Origin: Streptomyces toxytricini
GTDB lineage: Bacteria > Actinomycetota > Actinomycetes > Streptomycetales > Streptomycetaceae
Direction: 5' to 3'
Assembly (NCBI RefSeq): GCF_014649915.1
Contig: NZ_BMTY01000001.1
Span: 216,644 to 280,643, forward strand
DNA length: 64,000 bases
Shown: positions 39,193-49,743 of the stretch, piece after piece
Layout: every line of letters begins with the position of its first letter
Numbering within the stretch: the first letter of the stretch is position 1
Program-made: the position numbers and the translations under genes
Notes under the pieces: model-generated
What the model was told of the DNA's origin: nothing
Databases searched by the model: none
What the model saw: the letters and a program-made list of their open reading frames with translations, nothing else

Positions 39193-40125
39193 TCAGGCCG
39201 CCTCGAACGCCCGCCGGATTAACGGCGCCGCCTTCTCCAGGTCTCCCGCCGAGGCGACACGAATCTCCAGGTCCCCCGTTCCGAGATGCCCGATACCGCG
39301 CATGTCCCGGGTGAAGCCCTCCTCCAGCACGACCGTGTCCGGGTCGAGTCTGAGATAGACCAGGATCACCTCGTGCTTCGGACGGAACAGGACCGAGGCC
39401 ACGTTCACCAGCCGCCGGTAGGCGATGTAGTGCTTGAGGAGCACCACCTCGACCTCGTCCCACGCCGTCACCGCCTCGTCCACCTCCGCGAACAGATCCC
39501 GAAGGCAATCCGGAACAAGACCGGCGCCCGCCGGCGCCGGAGCCGCCGGGGCCGCCGCAGCGTCGTCGGCCCCCGCGTCCCGAGCGCGGCTCCGCCGGGG
39601 AGCCGCGCTCGGCACGCCGGGAGAGGAGTCCACCAGCAGCAGGCTCAGCAGTCCGCCCTCGAAGACCCGGTAGCGCACCAGGTCGATCCGCTCGGGCACC
39701 CTCTGGACGGCCACGCGGTCGTGGTGCGAGAAACCGGCTGCGATGCAGACCATCCGCGGCCGCCGCCAGTCGACGGACTCGGCCGCCCCCGCGCCGAGCA
39801 CCTTCCTGACGAGTGCCTCGAACTCGAGCTGTGCCGACTCCAACCACGCCATGTACGAGACCGCCTGCGACAGCACCCCGCTGTCGGAGCCCTTCTTGAA
39901 CTCGATCACCACCGGGCTGCCGTTCTCATCCAGCCCGAGCGTGTCGATCCGCCCCCGATGCCACGGCCCGGTCGCATACTCCGACGCCAGGAACCGGATC
40001 CCGAGCATCTGCTCCAGCCCGGCCTCGACCCGCCGCTGCAGCTCCACCTCCAGCGCCACCGTCGACCCGGACAACTCCACATCCCGCCCGTCCGCGGCCT
40101 GCCGGAACAGCATTAGCTCGGCCAT
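39193..40125 (-). CDS. Predicted PD-(D/E)XK nuclease (NucS/DUF91-like) with DUF5655-like tail
   Basis: 310 residues. HRGRIDTLGLDENGSPVVIEFKKG gives the D...ExK nuclease core around residues 65-85, as in DUF91/NucS proteins. A Pro/Ala-rich linker follows, then a C-terminal domain LFAEVDEAVTAWDEVEVVLLKHYIAYRRLVNVASVLFRPKHEVILVYLRL like DUF5655. ATG 40125 has GGGAGGGG upstream. It is downstream of gajB on the same strand (211-bp gap), so it could be part of the defence cluster. Nuclease activity is inferred. Confidence 0.7.
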   Translation of the reverse strand: MAELMLFRQAADGRDVELSGSTVALEVELQRRVEAGLEQMLGIRFLASEYATGPWHRGRIDTLGLDENGSPVVIEFKKGSDSGVLSQAVSYMAWLESAQLEFEALVRKVLGAGAAESVDWRRPRMVCIAAGFSHHDRVAVQRVPERIDLVRYRVFEGGLLSLLLVDSSPGVPSAAPRRSRARDAGADDAAAAPAAPAPAGAGLVPDCLRDLFAEVDEAVTAWDEVEVVLLKHYIAYRRLVNVASVLFRPKHEVILVYLRLDPDTVVLEEGFTRDMRGIGHLGTGDLEIRVASAGDLEKAAPLIRRAFEAA

Positions 40126-40336
40126 CAGCGCCCCTCCCATGAGCTTCGTACGAAGACCAATCGTCGGAGAACTCGCTGTATTCCACATGCAGGCACTGAG
40201 GCGGCAGGTTGTACAGCCGGGCCGTCTGCCACGTTGCCAGAAGAAGTGTTGTGCCCGGCGGGCCCTGCCGCCGGTCCGTGCGGCGCGCAGAGGCGAACAC
40301 AGCTGGGCTGGAGGAGGCAACGGGGCTCAAGAGCTC

Positions 40337-41827
40337 TCACACTATGACGCTGAGGTCTCGTGCTCTGGTGAGTGCGACATAGAGTGCGCGGTGGGCCTCG
40401 TCGCCCGGGTCGAGGCCCTTGCGGAGCGCGGCCGCGTCGGACTCCTCTAGCCGCACTCCGACCCTGTCCCATTCCCTGCCCTTCGCCTGATGGCAGGTCA
40501 GGCCGAGTACTAAGCGCTCGTGCTGGACGTTCAGGCGTGTGCGCAGGTGGTTCAGAGCCTTGCGTGGTGTCCGTTTGTGCGCCTCAGACGGCTCGATAGG
40601 GGCCGTAGTGACCACAGTCCGCACCAGAGCGGTCCAGACCCCGGAGTGATCACTCTGGCTCGCCAGGCATATGAGTGCGTTCTGCAGGGCCGGGCGGAGC
40701 TTCTCGAACGTCTCGACTTCCTTGATGCCTAGGGTGGCCCAGGCATCCGGGAGAAACAAGGCCGGCAGGCCGAGGGTCGTCTGAGTGAGTTCGTTCAGGA
40801 GCAAGGTGCACACGGCCTTCTGGAACGGCCCCATATTCCACCGGGCAGTGGCTAGGGGGAGGACCTGAGGGGCGCAGTCCCACAGGGACCGCCACTTCCG
40901 CGCGAGCACGACATCGACGTCTTTCGCCGCTCCTGCGGGTAGGACTGTGGTCTCCCCGCGGCGCAGTCCGCGTGTCAGTGACGTCTGGCCCACACTGTCG
41001 CGCCATCGGAACGTGGTCCGGAGTTCGCCGCGTTCGAACTTCAGTAGTTCGAGGAGCCGATGCACGCTCTCCGGACGGGCGCCGCGAAAGGCGTAGAGGG
41101 CCTGCCAAGGGTCTCCCACCAAGGTGACGGCCAGCCCAGCGTCCGCCGCGACGCGGATAATCTCCACGTCCAGGTCGTTCGCGTCGTAGACCTCATCGAC
41201 TAGCAGGGACCTGATCGCCGTGGCGAAGTAGGCCGTGACCCGGGCGCGGATGTTCTCGGCGTCGAGAGCGTCGCGCAGGACCTCACGCACGTTCTCGTGA
41301 GTGCACAGACCGTCGTTCACCGCTGCGGAGAAGTCCGCCGGTTTTATGTGGTAGCTAGCTTCATCCTCCTGCTGGTAGGCGGTGATGACACGGGTGCCCA
41401 CGAGGCGGAGAACCGGTTTCGCTCTCGTGCGGATGGTGGGCAGGAGGGTCGGCCATGTGTCCAGCACCTCCAGCTCCTCGTGGCTGCCCGGCCACTGGAT
41501 GACCCGAGACCGTAGGAGGTGAGTGAGCAGGTCGTTGAGGACGGTGTCGAGTGTGACGATGCGATGGGGCCAGGCTAGGGCTGAAGGGCCCCACTGTCGG
41601 GACACGCGGCTGCGTATTTCTTCAGTGGCCGAGCGGGTGAAGCTGACCGCCACGACCGCCCGGTGGTCGGTTGTGCGCGCGAAGCGGTGCAGGCCGAAGC
41701 GTTGGTGCGAGACAGTCGTCTTCCCTGAACCAGGGAACGCCTCTATATAGAGGAGGCGGTGAGGACTGGCGGCGAGAAGGAGCTGTTCCCGCGTGAGGAT
41801 GGGGTTCTCAGCTCGGCGCCTACTCAT
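40337..41827 (-). CDS. gajB: GajB-like UvrD-family helicase
   Basis: 496 residues, about the length of known GajB. Walker A is EAFPGSGKTT at 29-38. Helicase motif II is the variant LLVDEVYDAND, motif III LVGDPWQALYAFRGA, and late motifs HQAKGREWDRVGV and LYVALTRAR. It is shorter than UvrD and Rep, with reduced insert domains, as in Gabija helicases. It overlaps the upstream gajA-like gene by 8 nt, so they are translationally coupled. In Gabija, GajB binds GajA and helps restrict phage DNA. Assignment rests on the pair. Confidence 0.8.
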   Translation of the reverse strand: MSRRRAENPILTREQLLLAASPHRLLYIEAFPGSGKTTVSHQRFGLHRFARTTDHRAVVAVSFTRSATEEIRSRVSRQWGPSALAWPHRIVTLDTVLNDLLTHLLRSRVIQWPGSHEELEVLDTWPTLLPTIRTRAKPVLRLVGTRVITAYQQEDEASYHIKPADFSAAVNDGLCTHENVREVLRDALDAENIRARVTAYFATAIRSLLVDEVYDANDLDVEIIRVAADAGLAVTLVGDPWQALYAFRGARPESVHRLLELLKFERGELRTTFRWRDSVGQTSLTRGLRRGETTVLPAGAAKDVDVVLARKWRSLWDCAPQVLPLATARWNMGPFQKAVCTLLLNELTQTTLGLPALFLPDAWATLGIKEVETFEKLRPALQNALICLASQSDHSGVWTALVRTVVTTAPIEPSEAHKRTPRKALNHLRTRLNVQHERLVLGLTCHQAKGREWDRVGVRLEESDAAALRKGLDPGDEAHRALYVALTRARDLSVIV

Positions 41828-43973
41828 CGGTATTCGCCATTCGATGTGCGGCTGTGGGCCAGGCGCCCCTGGGGGAGGGGCGCCGAGGCAGGAGTTCTTC
41901 CCAGGGCGGCACATCCGGCTCTGGTCGGCCGGGAAACGGTTCGTACCCGGCTGCTTCCGCCCAGTAGCTTTCCTCCTCCTCGTCATCGTCCAGCCAGTGG
42001 AAGTCCTCCACATCTGTGGCGTACTGCTCGTCCCGGCCCGATTCGCTCTCCACCACGAGCCAGTCCGGCTCGTTGAGCGGGCCAAGGCAGTCGTCCTCTG
42101 AGCCGGCATCACTTTCGTCGACCGGGGTGGGTGCATACAGGAACTCGAACAGCTGCCGCATGTGCTCGGGCACGACCGGAAGGACCCAAGCCTGCTCGGG
42201 GTCTGTTTCGTTGGCTTCCGCGAGGAGACCGGCGAAAGCCAACGCGAAGTCGCCCTTCTTACGCCTGCTGCTGCGAAACAGCTCATACACCGTCTGGGGC
42301 GTCACCTCTGCCAGGCTCAGACCGACCTCGTACAAGGCCTCCTCGACCAGGTACTCGTTACCTTCGGTGATGGACGGCTCCAAGGTCGGGTGACTGACGA
42401 AGGCATCTACGACCGATGGGTCATGCTCAGAGAGCCAACCCGGCTTTTTCCGCTCCTCGCTGTCGAACGGTAGGTCGCTGTCGACGAGGATCGCCAGCCT
42501 GGCGCACAGTTCGCGGCCGCGGGTCGCCAGAAGGTGCACCGGCCACTGTCCGACCTTCCAGCCCATGGGCACGATGCTGAGCGCGTCGATGAACGCGTGC
42601 TTGCGTGCGTCCGTGCCGGCCCAGGTCCTGCCAAACTCCCGCACGACAGCGGCGTCGGTGACGCCTTCGACCAGTAGGAGGCGTTCGGCGAACAGTGCAG
42701 CGGACCGGCTGGCGTCCAGATGCAGTCGTGTCTTCCGCAGCGTGACGTCCCGGTGCTCAGCCGGTACGACGTCGGCAACAGTGCGGCAGACCCTTCCTCG
42801 CGCCGTCCTCCGGACGACGACGAGCTCCTCCGGGGCACAGGACGTGATGATGTCTGTCGCATGGGTGGAGAGGACGACCTGTAGCTCCGGTCGCCTCTTG
42901 ACGGTCCTGCGCAGGTAGCGGACCAGCGCCTGCTGCAACTGCGGATGGAGGTGGGCCTCGGGCTCTTCGATGACGACTGTCGCGTGGAACGGTTTCGTAC
43001 CGAAGAAGGAGTCCTCCTCCGAGTCGGCGTCAGCCTGTGCCTGTTCGAGGTTCAGGGTTGCCTCCCGGATTTGCTCCTCTTCGGTGAGGGGCGGCTGATC
43101 CGAGGTGCCCGAAGGAGGCCAAAGCCCGGCCTGTGGGGGTTCGGTGGAGTCGGGTATCGCTGCCAGAGTCACGGCGATGTGCAGCAGGTTGACGTACCCC
43201 AGCCCGGACACTTCGAGGGGCCGGGCGAACTTCCGCCCTTCCATGACGGCGAGCATGACTTCCAGGACGCGGGCCAAGTAAGTGTCGTCGATGACTTGAC
43301 CGCGTATGTAAGGCCATTGACGACTCACTCCTGCCGAAAGATCTGTGAGGTACCCGCCGATCCGCTTCTCGACGGCGTCGATGATGCTCTCCTTGGCCAG
43401 CTCCTCGAGCAACTGGGAGGCGCGCGCCCGAAGCCCCACCAGGTTCCGGGTGCCGTTCAGGCGTTGCTGCTCGGCGCGGAGCAGCTCGACCAGGATCCGT
43501 GCCTCGCGACGCGCCAGCTCGTCGAGCGGATGACGCCAGGCCGGCAGGTAGATCAGCTTGTACGGGTCCAGGTCCAAGGACCTGCCGTGCGCGCTCTCGA
43601 TCTTCGTGGCGACGCTTCCGAGCCGACGGCTCAGCGTCACGCCCCAGTTCTGGGCGACGTGACCGAGGGGCCGGTGGTCGGCCTCGTGTAACTGGTGTCC
43701 GAGGCGTCCTTCCTCGGCGAGGCTGGCACCCAGCTTGTAGGCAACCTCGATACTGCGTGTGGACCTTTCGGGGGCGAGCGTGGCGGATCCATACCTCGGC
43801 AGGACCGGGAAACGGCTGGTGGGATGGGCCAGATAGAGGGCGTCGGTGAGTGTCGTCTTCCCGGCGCCGTTGGCTCCGAGCAGCACACTGAAACGACCGG
43901 GGAGATCACAGGTCATCTCCTCCTCTGCGCTTGCCCGGAAGCCAGTGACAGCAATACGACTCAGGTGCACCAT
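41820..43973 (-). CDS. gajA: GajA-like OLD-family ATPase/TOPRIM nuclease
   Basis: 717 residues. HLSRIAVTGFRAS starts an ABC-type ATPase with Walker A at 33-41 (GANGAGKTT) and Walker B with VVIEEPEAHLHPQ near 335. A TOPRIM domain follows near 432 (LLLVEGVTDAAVV), with acidic LVDSDLP and EGNEYLVEEALYEVG. It is ~140 residues longer than the best known GajA, mostly in an acidic tail (DESDAGSEDD, LDDDEEEES). Gabija GajA nicks phage DNA when nucleotide levels fall. ATG 43973 was preferred to an in-frame GTG at 44012 because family members begin close to the first strand. Confidence 0.8.
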   Translation of the reverse strand: MVHLSRIAVTGFRASAEEEMTCDLPGRFSVLLGANGAGKTTLTDALYLAHPTSRFPVLPRYGSATLAPERSTRSIEVAYKLGASLAEEGRLGHQLHEADHRPLGHVAQNWGVTLSRRLGSVATKIESAHGRSLDLDPYKLIYLPAWRHPLDELARREARILVELLRAEQQRLNGTRNLVGLRARASQLLEELAKESIIDAVEKRIGGYLTDLSAGVSRQWPYIRGQVIDDTYLARVLEVMLAVMEGRKFARPLEVSGLGYVNLLHIAVTLAAIPDSTEPPQAGLWPPSGTSDQPPLTEEEQIREATLNLEQAQADADSEEDSFFGTKPFHATVVIEEPEAHLHPQLQQALVRYLRRTVKRRPELQVVLSTHATDIITSCAPEELVVVRRTARGRVCRTVADVVPAEHRDVTLRKTRLHLDASRSAALFAERLLLVEGVTDAAVVREFGRTWAGTDARKHAFIDALSIVPMGWKVGQWPVHLLATRGRELCARLAILVDSDLPFDSEERKKPGWLSEHDPSVVDAFVSHPTLEPSITEGNEYLVEEALYEVGLSLAEVTPQTVYELFRSSRRKKGDFALAFAGLLAEANETDPEQAWVLPVVPEHMRQLFEFLYAPTPVDESDAGSEDDCLGPLNEPDWLVVESESGRDEQYATDVEDFHWLDDDEEEESYWAEAAGYEPFPGRPEPDVPPWEELLPRRPSPRGAWPTAAHRMANTDE

Positions 43974-44164
43974 GCCCCCCACGGACCAATCAGTACGGGT
44001 GGACATCGTCACTCATGCCACTGACAATCCTTGAAGGAGGCTGCCTGCTTGAGGGTATCTGTCGGATTGTTCCTGAATTCCCTTCGCTTTGTCAGGTGTT
44101 CGGCAGCCGTCGAACCAGGTGGTCTTGTGGAAGGCTTCGTGCGGTGGGGGCGTTGAAGGTCGAT

Positions 44165-44398
44165 CTAGTGGATCTTCTGTTGCTCCAGCCACCTGAAGAC
44201 CTCGGTCCTCTTGTATAGGACCTTGGCGTTCTTGCCTCGGCCGAGCTTGTACCCCTTCAAGCCCAGCTTCGACGCTTCCCTGTAGACCCAGCTCGTTGAC
44301 ATGCTCAGCATCACGGCGACCTCGGAAGTCTCCATGAGGATGGGCTCGACGGGTGGGCGCCGTCGAGGGTGGGGGGTGTCGAAAGGCTGCGGTTCCAT
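44165..44398 (-). CDS. xis: Excisionase-like helix-turn-helix protein
   Basis: 77 residues. METSEVAVMLSMSTSWVYREASKLGLKGYKLGRGKNAKVLYKRTEVFRWLEQQKIH is a MerR-like HTH_17 domain seen in excisionases. It lies near attR; after circularisation it would be close to the integrase at the opposite end. The translation start could be the internal Met (44332). Confidence 0.7.
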   Translation of the reverse strand: MEPQPFDTPHPRRRPPVEPILMETSEVAVMLSMSTSWVYREASKLGLKGYKLGRGKNAKVLYKRTEVFRWLEQQKIH

Positions 44399-44851
44399 GG
44401 TTGAGACGACTCCTTCGAGGCGGGGCTGGGCGCGATCATGGTGCCGAATTGCTCTGCGTTCTGGCGGGTTCCGGTGGTGGTTGCTGCCCGTCCTGCGGAA
44501 CTGGCCAGAGTCGCCGATCCGGCTAGGCCATGGTCACGAGAAGGGCCGGTTTCGCTCAGCCGGAGATTGCTGCTAGACGGCTGCGCTGTTTGCGGCTCCG
44601 GCGGCGCCGAGTCCCGCGCTTCACGCGGATCGTGCGCCGCCATACCGCGAGAGTGACGGTGGTCACGAGGGCTCCTGCGGGTGCACTGCGTAGGCTTGTG
44701 AGGTCGTCGCGGTGGAGTCGGGGCATGCGTATGCAGCCCCTTGGCGTCGCCTGATGATGCGTCAGTAAAGTCAGCAAGTGGTCAGCATGAGTCCTGAAAA
44801 ACCTGGGAACAGGTGCCCGAACTTGCGACTCGTTGTAAGGTGTGGAAACAG
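44399..44851. other. Right-end non-coding segment of the element
   Basis: About 450 bp with no supportable gene. It contains the arm-like repeats and, at 44804-44817, a small inverted repeat ACCTGGGAACAGGT. It should hold the promoter now driving panD. Confidence 0.45.
44761..44788 (+). repeat. Putative integrase arm sites, right end
   Basis: GTCAGTAA (44761-44768), GTCAGCAA (44770-44777) and GTCAGCAT (44781-44788), direct repeats at 9- and 11-nt steps. Sequence around them (GTCAGCA...CAGCATG.GTCC) matches the left-end set. Confidence 0.55.
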
Positions 44852-44878
44852 CCCTTGACCTGCAAAAAGCAGGCAGGG
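44852..44878 (+). promoter_or_regulatory. panD leader hairpin (element copy)
   Basis: CCCT-TGA-CCTGC-AAAAA-GCAGG-C-AGGG, ending 23 nt before the panD ATG. All stem bases equal the native copy at 31615; the differences are in the loop. Confidence 0.6.
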
Positions 44879-44901
44879 AGCCTATGTCCAGGAGTACCTC
44901 A

Positions 44902-45327
44902 ATGCTTCGAACGATATTCAAGTCCAAGATCCACCGGGCCACCGTCACGCAAGCCGACCTGCACTATGTCGGGTCCGTGACCATCGACGCCGATCTGCTC
45001 GATGCCGCCGATCTGCTGCCCGGGGAGCTCGTGCACATCGTCGACATCACCAACGGTGCCCGGCTGGAGACGTATGTCATCGAGGGGGAGCGCGGGTCCG
45101 GGGTGATCGGGATCAACGGGGCCGCCGCGCATCTCGTGCACCCCGGCGATCTCGTCATTCTGATCAGCTACGCCCAGGTCGACGACGCCGAGGCGCGGGC
45201 GATGCGGCCGCGCGTCGTGCACGTCGATGCGGACAACCGGATCGTCGAGCTCGGGGCGGATGCCTCCGCGCCCGTTCCGGGCAGTGACCAGCAGCGGAGC
45301 CCCCACGCCGTGGCGGCCGCCGGCTGA
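44902..45327 (+). CDS. panD: Aspartate 1-decarboxylase
   Basis: 141 residues. [37 protein letters not shown] includes the self-cleavage site: Gly-Ser in YVGSVTID gives the pyruvoyl group. [14 protein letters not shown] and [21 protein letters not shown] are core motifs. The enzyme makes beta-alanine for pantothenate and CoA. The first ten codons, leader and ribosome site (AGGAG) come from the element; the rest is chromosomal. C-terminal tail is variable. Confidence 0.95.
   Translation: MLRTIFKSKIHRATVTQADLHYVGSVTIDADLLDAADLLPGELVHIVDITNGARLETYVIEGERGSGVIGINGAAAHLVHPGDLVILISYAQVDDAEARAMRPRVVHVDADNRIVELGADASAPVPGSDQQRSPHAVAAAG
44917..44931 (+). repeat. attR core
   Basis: TTCAAGTCCAAGATC, identical to the attL core; it lies inside panD codons 6-10. 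Confidence 0.85.
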
Positions 45328-45412
45328 GTCGGTCGGGGAGTCTCACACCCCCGTCATGCCGCCGGCCGTGTCCGGCAGGCGTGGGGCCGTGAATCGGGGG
45401 AAGGTGGGCCAC

Positions 45413-45637
45413 ATGCCGATCCCGATCCACGTACCTGCCGAGCAGACGCAGCCGCCCGTTCCGGAGCCCACTCCGGTGCCGCCGCCGCCCACGCCCGGGC
45501 CGGGGCCGGGACCGTTCCCGGATCCGGAGCCCGTGCCGCGGCCGGAGCCGCCGGAGCCCGCGCCGTTCCCCGAGCCGGACCCGGTGCCCCCGCCGCCCGG
45601 GCCGGCGCCGATCCCGCAGCCGCCGCCGCCGAGCTGA
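45413..45637 (+). CDS. Small Pro/Glu-rich protein
   Basis: 74 residues, over half proline, with PEP/PGP repeats and no cysteines: probably disordered. GGGGGAAGG precedes the ATG by about 8 nt. Function unknown. It lies downstream of panD and ends before a terminator. Confidence 0.55.
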   Translation: MPIPIHVPAEQTQPPVPEPTPVPPPPTPGPGPGPFPDPEPVPRPEPPEPAPFPEPDPVPPPPGPAPIPQPPPPS

Positions 45638-45683
45638 CCGGGCGGGGGCGCCGCAGCCCCGCCGCCCAGCCGGCCGACGCCGA

Positions 45684-45716
45684 GCCGCGGCGGAGCCGTC
45701 CCGGCTCCGCCGCGGC
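45684..45716. terminator. 14-bp hairpin between convergent genes
   Basis: Arms 45684-45697 and 45703-45716 (GCCGCGGCGGAGCC) are perfect, loop GTCCC. It is 9 nt from the gnd stop. Confidence 0.8.
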
Positions 45717-45725
45717 CGTCGTGCG

Positions 45726-48666
<2,941 letters not shown>

Positions 48667-49478
48667 CGCGGGCGGGTGCGGCGGCCGTGAGCGCGACCAG
48701 GCCGGCCGCCGCGACCGCGGCGCCGGCCGACGCCCCGCCGTGCCCGCCGCCCCGTACGGAAGCCTCGCCGAACAGCGTCAGACCGACCGCGGCCGCCACC
48801 ACCGGGTTGACGACGGTGAGCGCGGCCGGCGGCGCGGTCAGTCCCGCACCGCGGTACGCGGCCTGCGACAGCAGCATCCCGCCGCCCGCCAGGACCGCCA
48901 CGGCCGCCGCGTCCGGCCGGCGGACGCGCGCGAAGCCCCGGACGACGCCCTCGGCGGGCGCCTTCGTGAATACCGACGCCATCCCGAACGCCGTGCCCGC
49001 CGCCGCAGCAAGCGGCACAGGCCGCCGCATCCGGCGGGCGGCCACTGACGGCGCCGACACCCCGGCCGCCGCCACCACCGGCAGGCAGCACCCGCTCCCC
49101 GGCAGCCGGTCCGCGTCCCCATCCGGGTTCCCGCCCGTCGGCGCCGGCAGCGCCGCCGGCCCGGCCGAGGCCGGCGCGGCCCCGCGCCGGGCGGCCGCGC
49201 CCGCCGGCGCACGAACAGGGCCGCCATCGGCAGCCCGAACACGATCGTCAGTGCCCCCAGCGGCTGCACCAGGCTCAGCGGCCCCTACGCCGGCGCCACG
49301 ACGTGCAGCACGGCGCCGAGGCCGTTCAGCGCGACGGCCGCCCATCAGCCCCGCCCGGCGCAGCGGCGCGCACGGCCGGCCGGACCTCCCGCGGCGACCC
49401 CCTCCCGCACGATCGCGCCGCCCGCGTACGCGGCCGAGGACGCCAGGCACAGCAGCGGAGACAGCCCAGGGCACTCAT
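48667..49478 (-). pseudogene. Broken DMT/EamA family transporter
   Basis: Blocks of one transporter appear in several frames: SPLLCLASSAAYAGGAIV near the start, GPLSLVQPLGALTIVFGLPMAALFVRRRA after an in-frame TAG (where Tyr is expected), and PVPLAAAAGTAFGMASVFTKAPAEGVV plus GLTAPPAALTVVNPVVAAAVGLTLFGEA in a third. At least one stop and two frameshifts are needed. The 3' end runs into the convergent hydrolase gene without a clear stop. Span is approximate. Confidence 0.72.
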
Positions 49479-49743
49479 GCACCGGCACCCCGCAAGGCCG
49501 GGCGCGGGGCGCGTGCTCCTCCCCTGGAGGACCACATCGGCCCAGCTCAGGACGTACTGCGGAAGGATGACCCGGTCCCGCCCGCACTCCCCGCGCGGTA
49601 CGCCTCCCGTGACGGTCCGGACGCGGTGGGTGAGCTTCCGCCATACGGGTTTGGTCCAGGGCCCGCAGCATCCGTACAGTTGCCGTTTTGAGGACTTCCG
49701 CAGCAGGCGGATGCGGACGAGTGACCAAGGAACGGCAGCGGCC

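Larger units (their letters stand above)
31679..44931. mobile_element. Integrated element in panD (~13.25 kb), AICE/ICE-like, partly decayed
   Basis: Bounded by identical 15-bp cores within panD codons. Gene order: integrase, IS5-family transposase, conjugation genes of the SCO6880/6881 type (SCO6880 truncated), methylase, nuclease, Gabija-like pair, excisionase-like gene. No relaxase, FtsK/TraB translocase or replication initiator was found, so self-transfer is unlikely. Excision may still be possible because integrase, excisionase and both ends are present. Third-base G/C bias is visibly weaker in the right part (gajAB, xis) than in flanking chromosome. Confidence 0.85.

Noticed and set aside
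38351..40125. Classical type II restriction-modification pair
   Set aside because: The nuclease resembles DUF91/NucS plus DUF5655, not a typical restriction enzyme; kept only as a low-interest possibility.
44437..44760. Short open frames between xis and the arm repeats
   Set aside because: Arg/Ser-rich shadows with no RBS; the segment is better seen as non-coding element end.
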